DNA from: Myxacorys californica WJT36-NPBG1
GTDB taxonomy: Bacteria > Cyanobacteriota > Cyanobacteriia > Leptolyngbyales > Leptolyngbyaceae
Assembly (NCBI GenBank): GCA_019359315.1
Contig: JAHHHO010000029.1
Span: forward strand, 1 to 64,000
Length of the DNA: 64,000 bases
Direction of reading: 5' to 3'
Shown: one piece after another, positions 26,756 through 36,753 of the stretch
Layout of the letters: the number at the start of each line of letters is the position of its first letter
Position numbering within the stretch: the stretch's first letter is position 1
The notes under the pieces: model-generated
The model's input: the letters and a program-made list of their open reading frames with translations, nothing else
What the model was told of the DNA's origin: nothing
Database searches by the model: none
Made by a program: the position numbers and the translations under genes

Positions 26756-27844
26756 TTACTTCTGAAGAAGCCTTTGCTGTAATGATGGATACCATACTCT
26801 TAACTGCTCAGTTCTCATTGTAAAAATTGGCAGTGAATATCTTAGAGCGGTTAAGAGTCCCCGAAACTGCGGTAAAGACCATCGACGACTGAGTGCATCT
26901 TTAAGCCACTCTGCAATTAATCGGCGGCTGATTAGTTGATAAAATCGCACTTGACTGCGGAGTAAGTGATCAGAATTTTTTCTAAGGAAAAGTGCCTGAT
27001 TTAAGCCAGAAATAGCAGAAACTTGGTAGCGCGAAAGCCGACCGCTGCCACTATTAAAATGGTGTGCTTTAGCATTGCCTGCCTCAACCAAAGCTCCATG
27101 TCGAGAGATTCGATAGCTAACATCCGCATCTTCAGCCATTGCATAGTACAGCAGCAGGGGTTCAAAGGGTTCAGCTAAAAGCACTCCACGTCGAAAGGTC
27201 ATGCGATATCCTGCCATGATATGGACTGGATGGGTATTCAATTGCTGAACAGCCATTGGAATTTCACGATCGGGATAGTCTTGATCGTAAGGAATCCAAA
27301 GCTGTTCCATGTCCATCAAAAGCAGATACTTCCAGAGCAGTCTCTGAAGCGCACCCAATCGCGAAAATTGTTGGGTTGACCAACCTACTTTTTTCTTAGT
27401 GTCACTAACTTCTACTTCTGAAGGTGGAACATCGATCGCCGCTGCCTGCACGCCCTTCACTCGTTCTTCGGGATCTGCCTCGTAGACGCGCATGATTTCT
27501 TCAGCACACATCGGATACATAAACGTATCATCATCAAACAAAAACAAAACATCCGCAGTGGCTAAGTCAATGCCTTGATTTCGTTGATGGGTTGAAGATC
27601 GAGTGTGGGCAGCGACATAAGTCCAGCGAATCTGGGGATGATGGGCTGCAATCTCAATCGAAATGCGATCGCGGGTTTCCTCCCACCGATCACTGGCATC
27701 AACAACGATAATTTCACTAGGTGGACGAGTTTGTTCCACTGCAAGTTTAAGACAGGTTGGGAGAACTTTCTCACGGTTGTAGGTTGCAACAACGAGTCCC
27801 CAAGTTAGCGATCCTTCGGAGCTTGGCAAAGCCAATCGCACCAT
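26756..27844 (-). CDS. Family 2 glycosyltransferase
   Basis: A 362-residue GT-A-fold enzyme. The nucleotide-sugar site is VVATYNREKVLPTCLKLA and EIIVVDAS; the metal-binding motif is LFLFDDDTFM. AMAEDADVSYRISRHG is an ED-type catalytic acid region, followed by a C-terminal helical part. It would transfer a sugar to an exopolysaccharide or glycolipid acceptor; donor and acceptor are unknown. It is flanked by the intact and the degraded mutarotase-fold genes on the same strand. Confidence 0.92.
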   Translation of the reverse strand: MVRLALPSSEGSLTWGLVVATYNREKVLPTCLKLAVEQTRPPSEIIVVDASDRWEETRDRISIEIAAHHPQIRWTYVAAHTRSSTHQRNQGIDLATADVLFLFDDDTFMYPMCAEEIMRVYEADPEERVKGVQAAAIDVPPSEVEVSDTKKKVGWSTQQFSRLGALQRLLWKYLLLMDMEQLWIPYDQDYPDREIPMAVQQLNTHPVHIMAGYRMTFRRGVLLAEPFEPLLLYYAMAEDADVSYRISRHGALVEAGNAKAHHFNSGSGRLSRYQVSAISGLNQALFLRKNSDHLLRSQVRFYQLISRRLIAEWLKDALSRRWSLPQFRGLLTALRYSLPIFTMRTEQLRVWYPSLQQRLLQK

Positions 27845-27971
27845 AGCAAAACCTCAAAAGTAAAATCTCAAATGACCAAACGAGTTGTACCAACTTCAGA
27901 AGCCAAGAAGAGGTAATAGGCTATTTCCACTCCATTAAAGTGAGCAGCGGACACAGACTAGGGGAATCAGA

Positions 27972-28457
27972 TCAGGGGGGAGGAACAACATCTCCAGCAG
28001 ATCGCACTTGAGTGTCTCCAACCTCGTGAAGGCTAATCACACCACCTTCATCAGAGCAAACGAGAAGTCCAATCCAGGTTCCCAATATCAGTGAATGCTG
28101 AATCCTGCCTTGGAATCGGGGTACTGGCTTCCCTAAAGCTTGAATCTCAATCTTGAAGTTTGGAACATGACTCAGAGCTTTGTCTGAGTCGAGAACCCTA
28201 GAGTCGATCGAATAATCTGGCAGCGAAATACCATCGCCAGGTTCGATTCCGATCTCGGCATAGTGTTTGAGCAAAACCGGAGTCTCTTCATCCGGTCGAT
28301 CCTGAAAACTAGATGTGAGCGTATCTAGCTCTGTTGTTTTGTCATACAGTTGAGGGATTCGCCCTGTTAAATTAGAGGGAACGACTAGCCAAAGTTTAGA
28401 ATTTTCTAAACTAATAGACTCAGAATTCTTTTGGGTGGATTCTAAATCTTGTCGCAC
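27972..28457 (-). pseudogene. Internally deleted copy of the mutarotase-fold gene
   Basis: A 161-codon frame whose first 42 residues match the protein encoded at 25705-26661 (MRQDLESTQKNSESISLENS against MRHDLGSTQQNSEAINLENS). It then jumps to a region matching residues about 139-180 of that protein (SSFQDRPDEETPVLLKHYAE), missing roughly 95 residues. The C-terminal half is short and diverged. DNA similarity continues slightly upstream of the start, so this is a gene duplicate that lost its core and is unlikely to be an active enzyme. It keeps a GTG start with GAGGG seven bases upstream. Confidence 0.75.
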
Positions 28458-28623
28458 TGCTTAACCCTCATACGCCGTGATAGGAATCCTACTGCGGCAT
28501 AGATAGGCTAACCTCTATCTGAAGATATGTGCCATAAGCCTAGATTTAACCCTCAAAGACGTTAAGTGACGGCTAGTATCAGCAGCACTTACCTGACTAA
28601 ACCCCACTGTAAATTAGAGGTCA

Positions 28624-30339
28624 TTAAACGTGCTGACTCACCCAATCTGCACTCTTCTGCAACCCGAGATCAGAACTGCAAACTTTAGCGAGTCTCATCG
28701 CCTCTACATCTTCTTTCCAAATTGGCAGGCTGACGGTGAACGTTGCGCCTTGCCCTTCACCTGCACTCGTCGCCTCGACCTGACCCCCATTAAGTTCCAC
28801 TAAATGGCGGACGATCGCAAGCCCTAACCCTAACCCGCCAAATTGGCGAGTCATACTGCTATCGACCTGGCGAAATTGATCAAAAATAATCGGCAAAAAC
28901 TCTGAGCTAATGCCAATGCCCGTATCCACAACTTGAATTTGAACATGTTCTGAGGTTCGAGGAACCAGAGACGGAGGGCGAATCGAATTTTGCAAATTGA
29001 GAGGCATAGAGTTGGGCTGACGCTTAAGACGAATTTCTACCTTCCCCGATTCAGGCGTAAACTTGATTGCGTTTGAGAGTAAATTGCCAATCACTTGCTG
29101 CAATCGCGCCGGATCGCCCCAAACTTGGCCCCCCGGCGTATCTAACACGGCGGTTAACTGGATCGATTTTGCCTCTGCTGATGGACGAACCGCTTGCAGA
29201 GCGTTACTAATAATTGCTTCTAAATTAACTAGCCCAAACTTGAGGTGAAGTTTTCCTTGAATAATTTTAGAGATATCTAAAATTTCCTCTACCATGCTGG
29301 CTTGGGCAGCGGCATTGCGCTCAATGGTTTCTAAGGCGCGATCGCGGGCTTCCGCATCAAAGGAACGCGATCGCAAGAGGCGCGACCAGCCCAGCACCGC
29401 ATTGAGAGGAGTCCGCAACTCGTGAGAGAGAATCGCTAGAAATTCATCTTTTAAGCGGTTAGAAGATTCTGCCTCCTGACGCGCGAGTTGCTCTTGCACC
29501 ACCTGAACCCGGGCGAGTTCAGCTTGCTTACGGGCGGTGACATCTTCTAGCGTTCCGACATAGCCGAGGAGTTGACCCTCCGCCGATAGCATAGGAGCCG
29601 AGCTAACGTGCACCCAGCCGATCGTGCCATACGCCAACTCAACCCGAAACTCATCGGAGTACTCGCCGCCATCATTTAGATGGGCTTGCCAGCTTGAAAT
29701 GGCGCGATCGCGATCGCTTGGATGAACAGACTGAAGCCAGGATGTATCAATGCGTTCTCCCATCGAGAGATAGCAAATCGCCTGACATCGCGGATTCGTA
29801 TAGGTGCACCGTCCATCGGGATCGGTGACGAAGATGCCGACGGGCGAGCAGGTACTCAACGAACGAAATCGTTCTTCGCTCTTCCGCAATTCGGTGTTGA
29901 CGGCAATCAGTTGGGCAGCTTGATGCTTTAATGCCTCGGATTTTTTGAACAGATCGACGAAAACAGAGACTTTAGAGAGAAGAACGGCAGCGTCAACTGG
30001 TTTTTGCAAATAATCGACCGCACCGCAGGCGTAGCCCTGAAACATTTTCTGGTCGTTATCGAGTGCCGTCAGGAAAATAATGGGTGTTTGACGCGATTTA
30101 GAACGGTGACGAATCAGTTCGGCAGTTTCAAACCCGTCGATCCCAGGCATCTGCACATCCATGAGAATGACAGCAAATTCTTGATGCAGGAGCGATCGCA
30201 GTACCTCTTCTCCCGATCTTGCTCGAACCAAAATCACATCTAAATGCTCTAAGATGGCTTCTAAAGCAAGAAGATTTTCTGGCTGATCGTCCACGAGCAA
30301 AATCTTAACTTTCGACTGCGACTCCATATGCGTTTTCAT
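28624..30339 (-). CDS. Response regulator-PAS-histidine kinase
   Basis: A 571-residue protein in the order receiver (10-130, phospho-acceptor Asp61 in VILMDVQMP), short coiled linker, PAS/PAC (about 152-272, ERFRSLSTCSPVGIFVTDPD), HisKA (His306 in LAILSHELRTPLNAVLGW) and HATPase (NLLSNAIKFTPESG, DTGIGISSEFLP, FGGLGLGLAIV). There is no membrane segment. The N-terminal receiver suggests it is an intermediate that takes phosphate from another kinase. No output regulator lies next to it. An ATG at codon 5 is an alternative start. Confidence 0.93.
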   Translation of the reverse strand: MKTHMESQSKVKILLVDDQPENLLALEAILEHLDVILVRARSGEEVLRSLLHQEFAVILMDVQMPGIDGFETAELIRHRSKSRQTPIIFLTALDNDQKMFQGYACGAVDYLQKPVDAAVLLSKVSVFVDLFKKSEALKHQAAQLIAVNTELRKSEERFRSLSTCSPVGIFVTDPDGRCTYTNPRCQAICYLSMGERIDTSWLQSVHPSDRDRAISSWQAHLNDGGEYSDEFRVELAYGTIGWVHVSSAPMLSAEGQLLGYVGTLEDVTARKQAELARVQVVQEQLARQEAESSNRLKDEFLAILSHELRTPLNAVLGWSRLLRSRSFDAEARDRALETIERNAAAQASMVEEILDISKIIQGKLHLKFGLVNLEAIISNALQAVRPSAEAKSIQLTAVLDTPGGQVWGDPARLQQVIGNLLSNAIKFTPESGKVEIRLKRQPNSMPLNLQNSIRPPSLVPRTSEHVQIQVVDTGIGISSEFLPIIFDQFRQVDSSMTRQFGGLGLGLAIVRHLVELNGGQVEATSAGEGQGATFTVSLPIWKEDVEAMRLAKVCSSDLGLQKSADWVSQHV

Positions 30340-30722
30340 CGAGAGAACAAAGTGTCCAGTGAGAACGGGGGAGCTAAACCCATGTTGCTCCTTATGCTTA
30401 ATTCAGCCCAGCAACGTGATTATGCCTAGCTGTCCATGTTAGTGCCTTGAGAGGGAGAATCGTCTCTAGCTGGAGTAGGAGATGTTGTTTTAATTGCTCC
30501 CACTAAATGAACTGGAACCATAGTATCCACAATTAAATTAATAGACTTTTTTTGTGATATTTCGTTGCTCTAATTCAACTAAGTGTTCTAAGTGTTTATC
30601 GGTAGCACAACCAATTAGAGATTTATCATAAATAATAATTAAACTGCTGGATTTGATATGAGCAATCCGTTATTAAGAATAAAAACTTAGTATTCGTAGT
30701 AGCTATCAAATTCATTTACAGA
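30340..30722. other. 383-bp A+T-rich divergent spacer
   Basis: It lies between the REC-PAS kinase and trm1. I see no gene, no convincing hairpin and no recognised operator. It becomes strongly A+T-rich toward trm1. Confidence 0.5.
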
Positions 30723-31943
30723 TTGATTCTAGTTTTGGTAACTGGAGTATTGCATCTTTACTTTTTTAGAACGAATGAGGAGGATTTTGAGATTAAACAT
30801 TACGAATCGCAGGTCAAGGATTACATCACTGAAGGCAAAGCAGAGATTCAGATTGGCAACTCGTTCTATCGATCGCAGAGCGCTATTTCAAGAGATTTAG
30901 GAGTCTTAGCGGCTGAGGTTTATCGTCAGAGACAGGCTCGTTTAAGAGTGCTAGATGTGATGTCAGGATGCGGTATCCGTGCCCTCCGCTATGCCCTGGA
31001 AAGTCAAGCCGACTGGGTATGGGCAAATGACGGCAATCCAGATGTAAGCGAGGTTTTGCAGCACAACTTAGCCCAATTGGCCTTGCCAAGCCCTACAGGA
31101 ACGCTGCCCTCGACGCGCTATCAGATCACCCATCAAGAGGCAAATCGTCTTTTACTCGGGTGCTACTACCGCCAAGATTTTTACGACTTGGTGGATTTAG
31201 ATTGCTTCGGTTCTCCGGCACCGTATTTGAGCGCAAGTCTAGGAGCAGTCGCGATTGGAGGATTACTCTATCTCACCAGCACCGATGGACGAACTGCAAC
31301 CGGACATGCTCCTCAAAACTGCTTATCTGATTATGGAGCGTATGTGCGCGTCCACCCAGCAGGACACGAACAGGGATTGAGGCTCCTGATTGGCCGCGTT
31401 CAACAACTCGCCGCGACCAATGGCTTTGGAGTAGAACCCATTTTTTCGTTTTTTAAGGGACAAATCTATCGAGTCATGGTGCGCTTGGTAGCGCGATCGT
31501 GCTTAACGCCCCAAAATTACGGCTACTTAGGATACTGCCATCACTGTGGCAACTACCGCGCGATCGCATGGCGAGAGTTAGGACGAGCGGTCTGTCCTCA
31601 CGATGCTCAACCAATGGTAGTCACAGGCCCGATTTGGCTGGGTCAACTGCACGATGCGGAGTATCTCCAAGCCTGCATTGCCCTTGCCGAAGCTTGGAAT
31701 TGGAAGTCGCAAGCTCGACTGCTGCGGCTAATGCAGACCGAAACAGACCTGCCGCCTTACTTCTATCTGTTAGGTGAAATTGGGCGGCGTGGTCAAATCG
31801 ATATTCCGAAACGAGCCTCGCTAACGCAAATTTTGCAAGACTGGGGTTATCGGGTCAGTTCGACTCATATTCATCCTGATGCGATTAAGACCGATGCAAA
31901 TTTGCAGACCTGCGTTCGAGCTGCAAAATCCATTAGTGCTTGA
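30723..31943 (+). CDS. trm1: tRNA (guanine-N2)-dimethyltransferase Trm1-like
   Basis: A class I SAM-dependent methyltransferase of the Trm1 family, which forms N2,N2-dimethylguanosine at position 26 of tRNA. Motifs: the N-terminal EGKAEIQIGNSFYRSQSA, SAM site LRVLDVMSGCGIRALRYA, catalytic LVDLDCFGSPAPY, and a zinc-type YCHHCGNYRA in the C-terminal domain. The start is uncertain. The open frame begins with TTG at 30723, and conserved sequence starts near codon 36. A strong GAGGAGG (30777-30783) lies 8 bases before an in-frame ATT at 30792, with no ATG available. Confidence 0.9.
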   Translation: MILVLVTGVLHLYFFRTNEEDFEIKHYESQVKDYITEGKAEIQIGNSFYRSQSAISRDLGVLAAEVYRQRQARLRVLDVMSGCGIRALRYALESQADWVWANDGNPDVSEVLQHNLAQLALPSPTGTLPSTRYQITHQEANRLLLGCYYRQDFYDLVDLDCFGSPAPYLSASLGAVAIGGLLYLTSTDGRTATGHAPQNCLSDYGAYVRVHPAGHEQGLRLLIGRVQQLAATNGFGVEPIFSFFKGQIYRVMVRLVARSCLTPQNYGYLGYCHHCGNYRAIAWRELGRAVCPHDAQPMVVTGPIWLGQLHDAEYLQACIALAEAWNWKSQARLLRLMQTETDLPPYFYLLGEIGRRGQIDIPKRASLTQILQDWGYRVSSTHIHPDAIKTDANLQTCVRAAKSISA

Positions 31944-32042
31944 AAGCTGGTACTTGAAAGCGAGCCAACGGATTTCGCGGAGCCAACCCAAGAGACTTTG
32001 CGGAGCTAACTCAAACGGAGCTTGGTGAAGCCGATCGCACGC

Positions 32043-33878
32043 TTACGAATTGGCTCGCATCAACCGTACCTTCGCAGACTCTAACTGAGGGCTAGGATCG
32101 ACCGTCACCCACGTTGAGCCATTTCGCTGGCGCGCTTCATAGTGAAGATGCGGGCCTGTTGAAACGCCAGTGCTACCCACTCGTCCGATCACCGCGCCCG
32201 GTTCTACCTTTTGCCCAGGGCTGACAAAAATCTCGGAAAGATGAGCATACATCGTGTCTTGCTTGCCGTTTTGGTGTTCCACTACGATCGCGAGTCCATA
32301 TCCGCCTAAACGATCGGCAATGGCAACTTTTCCTTGACGGGTCGCCAGAATCGGAGTGCCCTGCGCCGCGCCCAGATCGATGCCAGAATGAAATCGCTTG
32401 ACCCGCGTGATGGGGTGAGTGCGCCAACCGTAGCTCGATGTGACTGGAACAGGCGCAGGTAGAGGATACACGACTTCACCTGTGGGATCGCTGATCTGAC
32501 CAGACTTAGGAAGATTAGGGTTGTACGCTAGATTCGTCGAGGACGAATTGGTTGAGGACGGATTGACAACGGCATAATCACCATCACTCGACCCAACAAA
32601 CTTATCGAAGCGACTTGCTTGGGAGTTTGGCGGAGTCAATTGCGGCGTCTTCGGCTCGTTTCTAAACAGAGATTGCTTTGACTTCACAGGACTTTGAGGC
32701 AGATTTCTCGATTGAATGATGATCGGAACTCGGTCAACCTCTCGAACCGCCACTGGAATTTGAGTGATAACAGGAGCCTGAGCAACAGTCTGAACGACAC
32801 GAGGTTTAGCTTGGGGGGATTTAGCTTGAGGCAGTTTAGCTTGAGGGGGGTTGACGATGATTGGAGCTTTAGCAACCTGCGTTGGTTTAGAAAGCGGACT
32901 CCTGGCTTGCATCGAGCTAATCGTTTCTAACACCTGCGATCGCACCTCAGAAGCAATTTCCGGGTCTTGTAGAGTTTTTCTGGCTTGCTCAAATTTTTGT
33001 TGGGCAGCGAATTGGTAAGCACGAGCAATCAGGGCTTCTTGTCGCTTTGCTTGTTTCGCCGCCTTATCTTTCACTACAATCTCGGCTAACCGCTGTTCTA
33101 GCAGCTTTTGCTGCTGCACAACTGCCGGGTTCGCGAGCCGCTGAGCGGACTGCTCTTGCAGGTGTTTCGGTTGATCCAAATTCTTTTGATCGATTTGCTG
33201 ACCTAAATTTTGTTGACCTACATCAGGAGTAGCTGATGTGGCTCTCTCAGCAGTTGACTTGTTTAAGGGCTTCTCAATCGCAATCCGCTGTTTCACCTCA
33301 TTCTTAGACTGAATTTCAGTTGCAGATTGAGTTTTGAGGATCACCGGTTCGACGGAGACAGGTAATACGGTTTGAGTAGAAACAATAACGTCTTTTGTGG
33401 AGGATATTCTTTTGGGTGTAGATGAAGGAGTTGAGGCCTTAGTTGCTACTTTGGTCGAAACCATCCCTTTTGACGACGATACGGACTTCACCGTTTGAGA
33501 ACGGCTGAGCGAAGTAGCCTGTGCTTTAAGAACGGGTTTCGGGTCGGCGGCTTGAGAGGGATTTGGGGCTTTGGCAATGGGGTTCGGTGCAGCGGCTTGA
33601 GAATTGAGCAAAGTTCTAGAAGGCGTTGCAGAAATTGCGCGAGGGGCAGGCGTCGAGATGATGACTGGAGTTTGAATCGGAATAGGACTCACGGAGATTG
33701 ATGGAACTGAGATCGATTCCGGAATCGCGATCGCAGGCGTTGGATCTACCTTCGGGTTTGCCTGAGGAAGCGGCGCTTTCTGCTGAGTAACGGCGATCTC
33801 TTCTACAGATTTGTCGTTGGCGAGTTGGGCATCTTGAACAGATTGCAATGCCAAGATTGAGGGAACTAGCTCTAACAT
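32043..33878 (-). CDS. M23-family peptidoglycan peptidase with long low-complexity N-terminus
   Basis: A 611-residue protein. About 460 residues are rich in Pro, Gln, Ala, Ser and Lys (PQAKLPQAKSPQAKP), with a coiled stretch in the middle. The C-terminal 120 residues are a LytM/M23 domain: SSYGWRTHPITRVKRFHSG and IDLGAAQGTPI give the zinc His and Asp, and STGPHLHYE gives the HxH motif. An intact metal site predicts cleavage of peptide cross-links in the cell wall. No clear signal peptide is visible from this start, so export is uncertain. Confidence 0.9.
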   Translation of the reverse strand: MLELVPSILALQSVQDAQLANDKSVEEIAVTQQKAPLPQANPKVDPTPAIAIPESISVPSISVSPIPIQTPVIISTPAPRAISATPSRTLLNSQAAAPNPIAKAPNPSQAADPKPVLKAQATSLSRSQTVKSVSSSKGMVSTKVATKASTPSSTPKRISSTKDVIVSTQTVLPVSVEPVILKTQSATEIQSKNEVKQRIAIEKPLNKSTAERATSATPDVGQQNLGQQIDQKNLDQPKHLQEQSAQRLANPAVVQQQKLLEQRLAEIVVKDKAAKQAKRQEALIARAYQFAAQQKFEQARKTLQDPEIASEVRSQVLETISSMQARSPLSKPTQVAKAPIIVNPPQAKLPQAKSPQAKPRVVQTVAQAPVITQIPVAVREVDRVPIIIQSRNLPQSPVKSKQSLFRNEPKTPQLTPPNSQASRFDKFVGSSDGDYAVVNPSSTNSSSTNLAYNPNLPKSGQISDPTGEVVYPLPAPVPVTSSYGWRTHPITRVKRFHSGIDLGAAQGTPILATRQGKVAIADRLGGYGLAIVVEHQNGKQDTMYAHLSEIFVSPGQKVEPGAVIGRVGSTGVSTGPHLHYEARQRNGSTWVTVDPSPQLESAKVRLMRANS

Positions 33879-34281
33879 CGTACTCCTAGCGAGGGAGGGA
33901 CATCCAGCTAGTACACTTCTCTACGTAGATTTCAGGATGAAATAATCTGTCTATATAAAGAGATCTCATTTCTTCATAGAAACTTTATGCAGAAAAGAGG
34001 GTTGCCTCAGAACTAACACAGATATCCAATTGCCAGCCGACGTTGTAACGGATGTAGCGGATGTAGGATTTACATACTCGCCCCCTTAATCCTTCAAGTT
34101 TGAGGGAGCTAGAAAGGGGACTCTCCCAATTGGCGGATTGGAGGCAACGCCGATTGTGTAAGTTTCGGGATTAATCCTTCTACCGTTCTTCTACTACATC
34201 AAGTCAAATCGCGCGATCGCAACCTAGATAGATCTGTCATAGATCAGCCGTTTCAGCTACATCCGCTACCAATCAATCCTC
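33879..34281. other. 403-bp spacer
   Basis: It lies between the M23 gene start and the end of the M20 amidohydrolase gene. CGGATGTAG-like words recur near 34053-34065, and a related inverted word occurs near 34262. I see no gene and no clear terminator. Confidence 0.45.
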
Positions 34282-35490
34282 TTACTGACAAAACTGCTCG
34301 ACGCAGCGCACAAACATCTCAACTCCCATGCCCAGCGCCGTCTCATCGAAGTCGAACCGGGGATGGTGATGAGGAAAGTCGAGTCCTTTTTGAGCGTTGG
34401 CAGACCCCAAAAAGAAATAGCAGCCTGGGATTTCTTGCAAGAAAAATGACATGTCTTCACCGCCCATGGTTTGACAATTGGGAACAACACCGAGCGGTGA
34501 CTCAATCACAGTTTCTGCGACCGACCGAACCAGATCCGCGATCGCGCCGTCATTGATCACAGGCGGATAGAGCGACTGATAGCTCAAGTCATAGTTTGCG
34601 CCGTGGCTTTGACAAATTCCAGCAATAAGTTGCTCGATGCGTCGCTCAAAATACCCCGCATAGTTTGAGTTGAAATAGCGCACCGTTCCACTCAAATGAG
34701 CCGTATCTGCAATCACATTGAGAGCGGTTCCAGCGTGAAATTTGCCGACCGTCACAACCGCTGACTCAATCGGGTCAATATTCCGCGCCACGATCGTTTG
34801 CAGCGCATTCACGACTTGAGATGCCACCACAATTGAATCGATCGTCTGTTGAGGAATCGCGCCATGTCCGCCTTTACCCAAGATAGTACAGTGAAAGGTT
34901 TCTACGGCTGCCATTAGTGCCCCTGCCCTCACCCCTACTGTGCCCAGAGGTAAGTTATTCCACAGGTGGAGTCCTACGATCGCGTCTACATCAGGATTCT
35001 TTAAGACGCCAGCCTCAATCATCGGTTTCGCTCCACCCGGACCTTCTTCCGCAGGCTGAAAGATGATTTTGACCGTCCCTGCAAAATCGCGATGATGGGC
35101 GAGATAGTAAGCTGTGCCGAGCGCGATCGTCACATGTCCATCGTGTCCGCAAGCGTGCATTTTGCCGTCGTGCTGAGACTTGTAGGGCACATCATTTTCT
35201 TCCTGAACCGGCAAAGCGTCCATGTCGGCTCGAATCGCCAGCACTCGACCAGGACGATTGCCCTCAAGGGTTGCGACAATTCCCGTCTGGGCAATTTCAG
35301 TTTGGTGAGGGATACCCCAGTCTTGAAGTTTTTGGGCGATAAAGTCGGCAGTTAGTTTTTCTGTAAAACCAAGTTCTGGACGCTGGTGGAGGGTTCTACG
35401 CCACGTCACCAACTGGGGCTGGAGCGATCGGATCTCTAAGCGAATGCGTGATAAATGAGCCGAAACGGAACTCAGACTGGTAGAAGACAT
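34282..35490 (-). CDS. M20D-family amidohydrolase
   Basis: A 402-residue metallo-amidohydrolase of the IAA-amino acid / hippurate hydrolase type, which removes the acyl group from N-acyl amino acids. Metal ligands are seen in MHACGHDGH and in FQPAEEGPGG (catalytic Glu pair). The C-terminal ligand is a His in FPHHHPRFDFDE, and a dimerisation lid domain lies at about 190-300 (CTILGKGGHGAIPQQ). There is no signal peptide. The natural substrate cannot be told. It is a single gene with no obvious operon partner. Confidence 0.92.
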   Translation of the reverse strand: MSSTSLSSVSAHLSRIRLEIRSLQPQLVTWRRTLHQRPELGFTEKLTADFIAQKLQDWGIPHQTEIAQTGIVATLEGNRPGRVLAIRADMDALPVQEENDVPYKSQHDGKMHACGHDGHVTIALGTAYYLAHHRDFAGTVKIIFQPAEEGPGGAKPMIEAGVLKNPDVDAIVGLHLWNNLPLGTVGVRAGALMAAVETFHCTILGKGGHGAIPQQTIDSIVVASQVVNALQTIVARNIDPIESAVVTVGKFHAGTALNVIADTAHLSGTVRYFNSNYAGYFERRIEQLIAGICQSHGANYDLSYQSLYPPVINDGAIADLVRSVAETVIESPLGVVPNCQTMGGEDMSFFLQEIPGCYFFLGSANAQKGLDFPHHHPRFDFDETALGMGVEMFVRCVEQFCQ

Positions 35491-36228
35491 ACAACTGACC
35501 TTATTTTTAGATGACGACAGAGAAGCATAGAGAAAATTTTATCCACCTGGTTACAGCTCTTGATTCATGAACAATCAAGGGAGCAAACCCTTAGCATTTA
35601 CATCCTCTACCTTCAGATTAAACAACTTCAGATTAAACGCTGTGGTAAATGGTCTTCTGTCAGTTCTGCATGCGACGTTTAATGGCACCTGACTTGAAGC
35701 ATACAGAATTTCTATAGCTATAATTTTCGTCGAAAATTCCTTATACGATCGCAAAGCTGAACAATTTGGAAGATTTGCATTACTGTTAGGGCAAGACAAT
35801 TAGGTCAAGGCAAATGATTTAGTCAAGACAAATGATTTAGTCAAGACAAACAGCTAATAGGGAGGACAGGAATGTTTACTCAGATCAAGATAGAACGATA
35901 TATAGCTATATATAATCAAGCTAAGTCAATTGCAGGGTGTTTCCTCAAATTAGGCTCGGCGGCAAATCAGCCTGCGTTCTAGATTCAAAGCATTCTAGAT
36001 TCAAGGGTGAAAATTATCGACATAATTATCTTGGAAAAACCGCTCTGATTCAAAAATCTGCGCGATTGGCTCCAAGAGATTTGCATTGCAAAGTCAGTTG
36101 AATTCTCTAGTACTTAGATCAGACTGCATCTTTACCAATTGGGCATTTTGACGCTTCGGAGTATCTATCATCGTCAGTATCTACTACCGTCTTTTAGCAA
36201 CAGGGTTAGCTCTGCAACGATCGACATC
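35491..36228. other. 738-bp spacer before the XRE gene
   Basis: No gene is convincing here; open frames are short and unlike proteins. Two features stand out: the perfect 18-bp tandem duplication at 35811-35846 and the 16-bp palindrome ATATATAGCTATATAT at 35898-35913. A promoter for the downstream regulator is likely but I cannot place it. Confidence 0.5.
35811..35846. repeat. Perfect 18-bp tandem duplication
   Basis: CAAATGATTTAGTCAAGA is repeated head to tail at 35811-35828 and 35829-35846. A degenerate third copy (GCAAGACAATTAGGTCAAGG) precedes it. Confidence 0.93.
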
Positions 36229-36486
36229 ATGGGAAAAGCAGGAAAGGCACTTAAACAAGTACTGTCTAGCCACGGCATTAGCCAAAACCGCTTGGCAGTG
36301 ACCATGGGAATCAACCGTTCTACCGTTCACCAGTGGGTGAATGAGATCAGTGACCCTCTAGCTGAAGCTGTCACTGAAGTTATCAAAGCATTGCGGGAAC
36401 TCGATGGCACTGCCGCCGAGCAGTTTGTAGACCTTTATCTGGAACGGCACGTTCAGGAAGGAGATCGAGACCAGGAAAATTTGTAA
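36229..36486 (+). CDS. XRE-family helix-turn-helix regulator
   Basis: An 85-residue protein that is almost entirely a Cro/C1-type DNA-binding domain: LKQVLSSHGISQNRLAVTMG then INRSTVHQWVNEISDP, with a helical end (ELDGTAAEQFVDLYLERH). The frame is open from 36139, but the ATG at 36229 begins the conserved domain and is preferred. Its target is unknown; the palindrome at 35898-35913 is a candidate operator. It is a single gene upstream of glgP, with a 267-bp gap. Confidence 0.85.
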   Translation: MGKAGKALKQVLSSHGISQNRLAVTMGINRSTVHQWVNEISDPLAEAVTEVIKALRELDGTAAEQFVDLYLERHVQEGDRDQENL

Positions 36487-36753
36487 TTCGTAATCAATCG
36501 AGTTGAAAATCTTCAAAGTGTTTGAAGAATCGATAGACTTTTTCTGTCGATCAACAGGTTACGATGCAAACACAAATGCTTTTGATCGAAAACGTGTAGT
36601 TCAGAACACCCCGTAAAGTAAGGCACGGACTGGGATCAAGGTAATTACCCCCTAATATTGGCGGGTTTAAATTTCGTGGAAGTAGGTCAAGCCAATGTTT
36701 ATTCACACTTCTACGATTTAAGCTCCGCTTTGCAAACGCTCAGAGATTAATCT

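Noticed and set aside
26610-26795. 61-codon minus-strand frame between the mutarotase-fold gene and the GT2 gene
   Set aside because: It overlaps the ends of both genes in another frame and shows no family features.
35575-35799. 74-codon minus-strand frame upstream of the XRE gene
   Set aside because: Composition is unlike a protein, there is no ribosome binding site, and it lies in a repeat-bearing spacer. Treated as chance.
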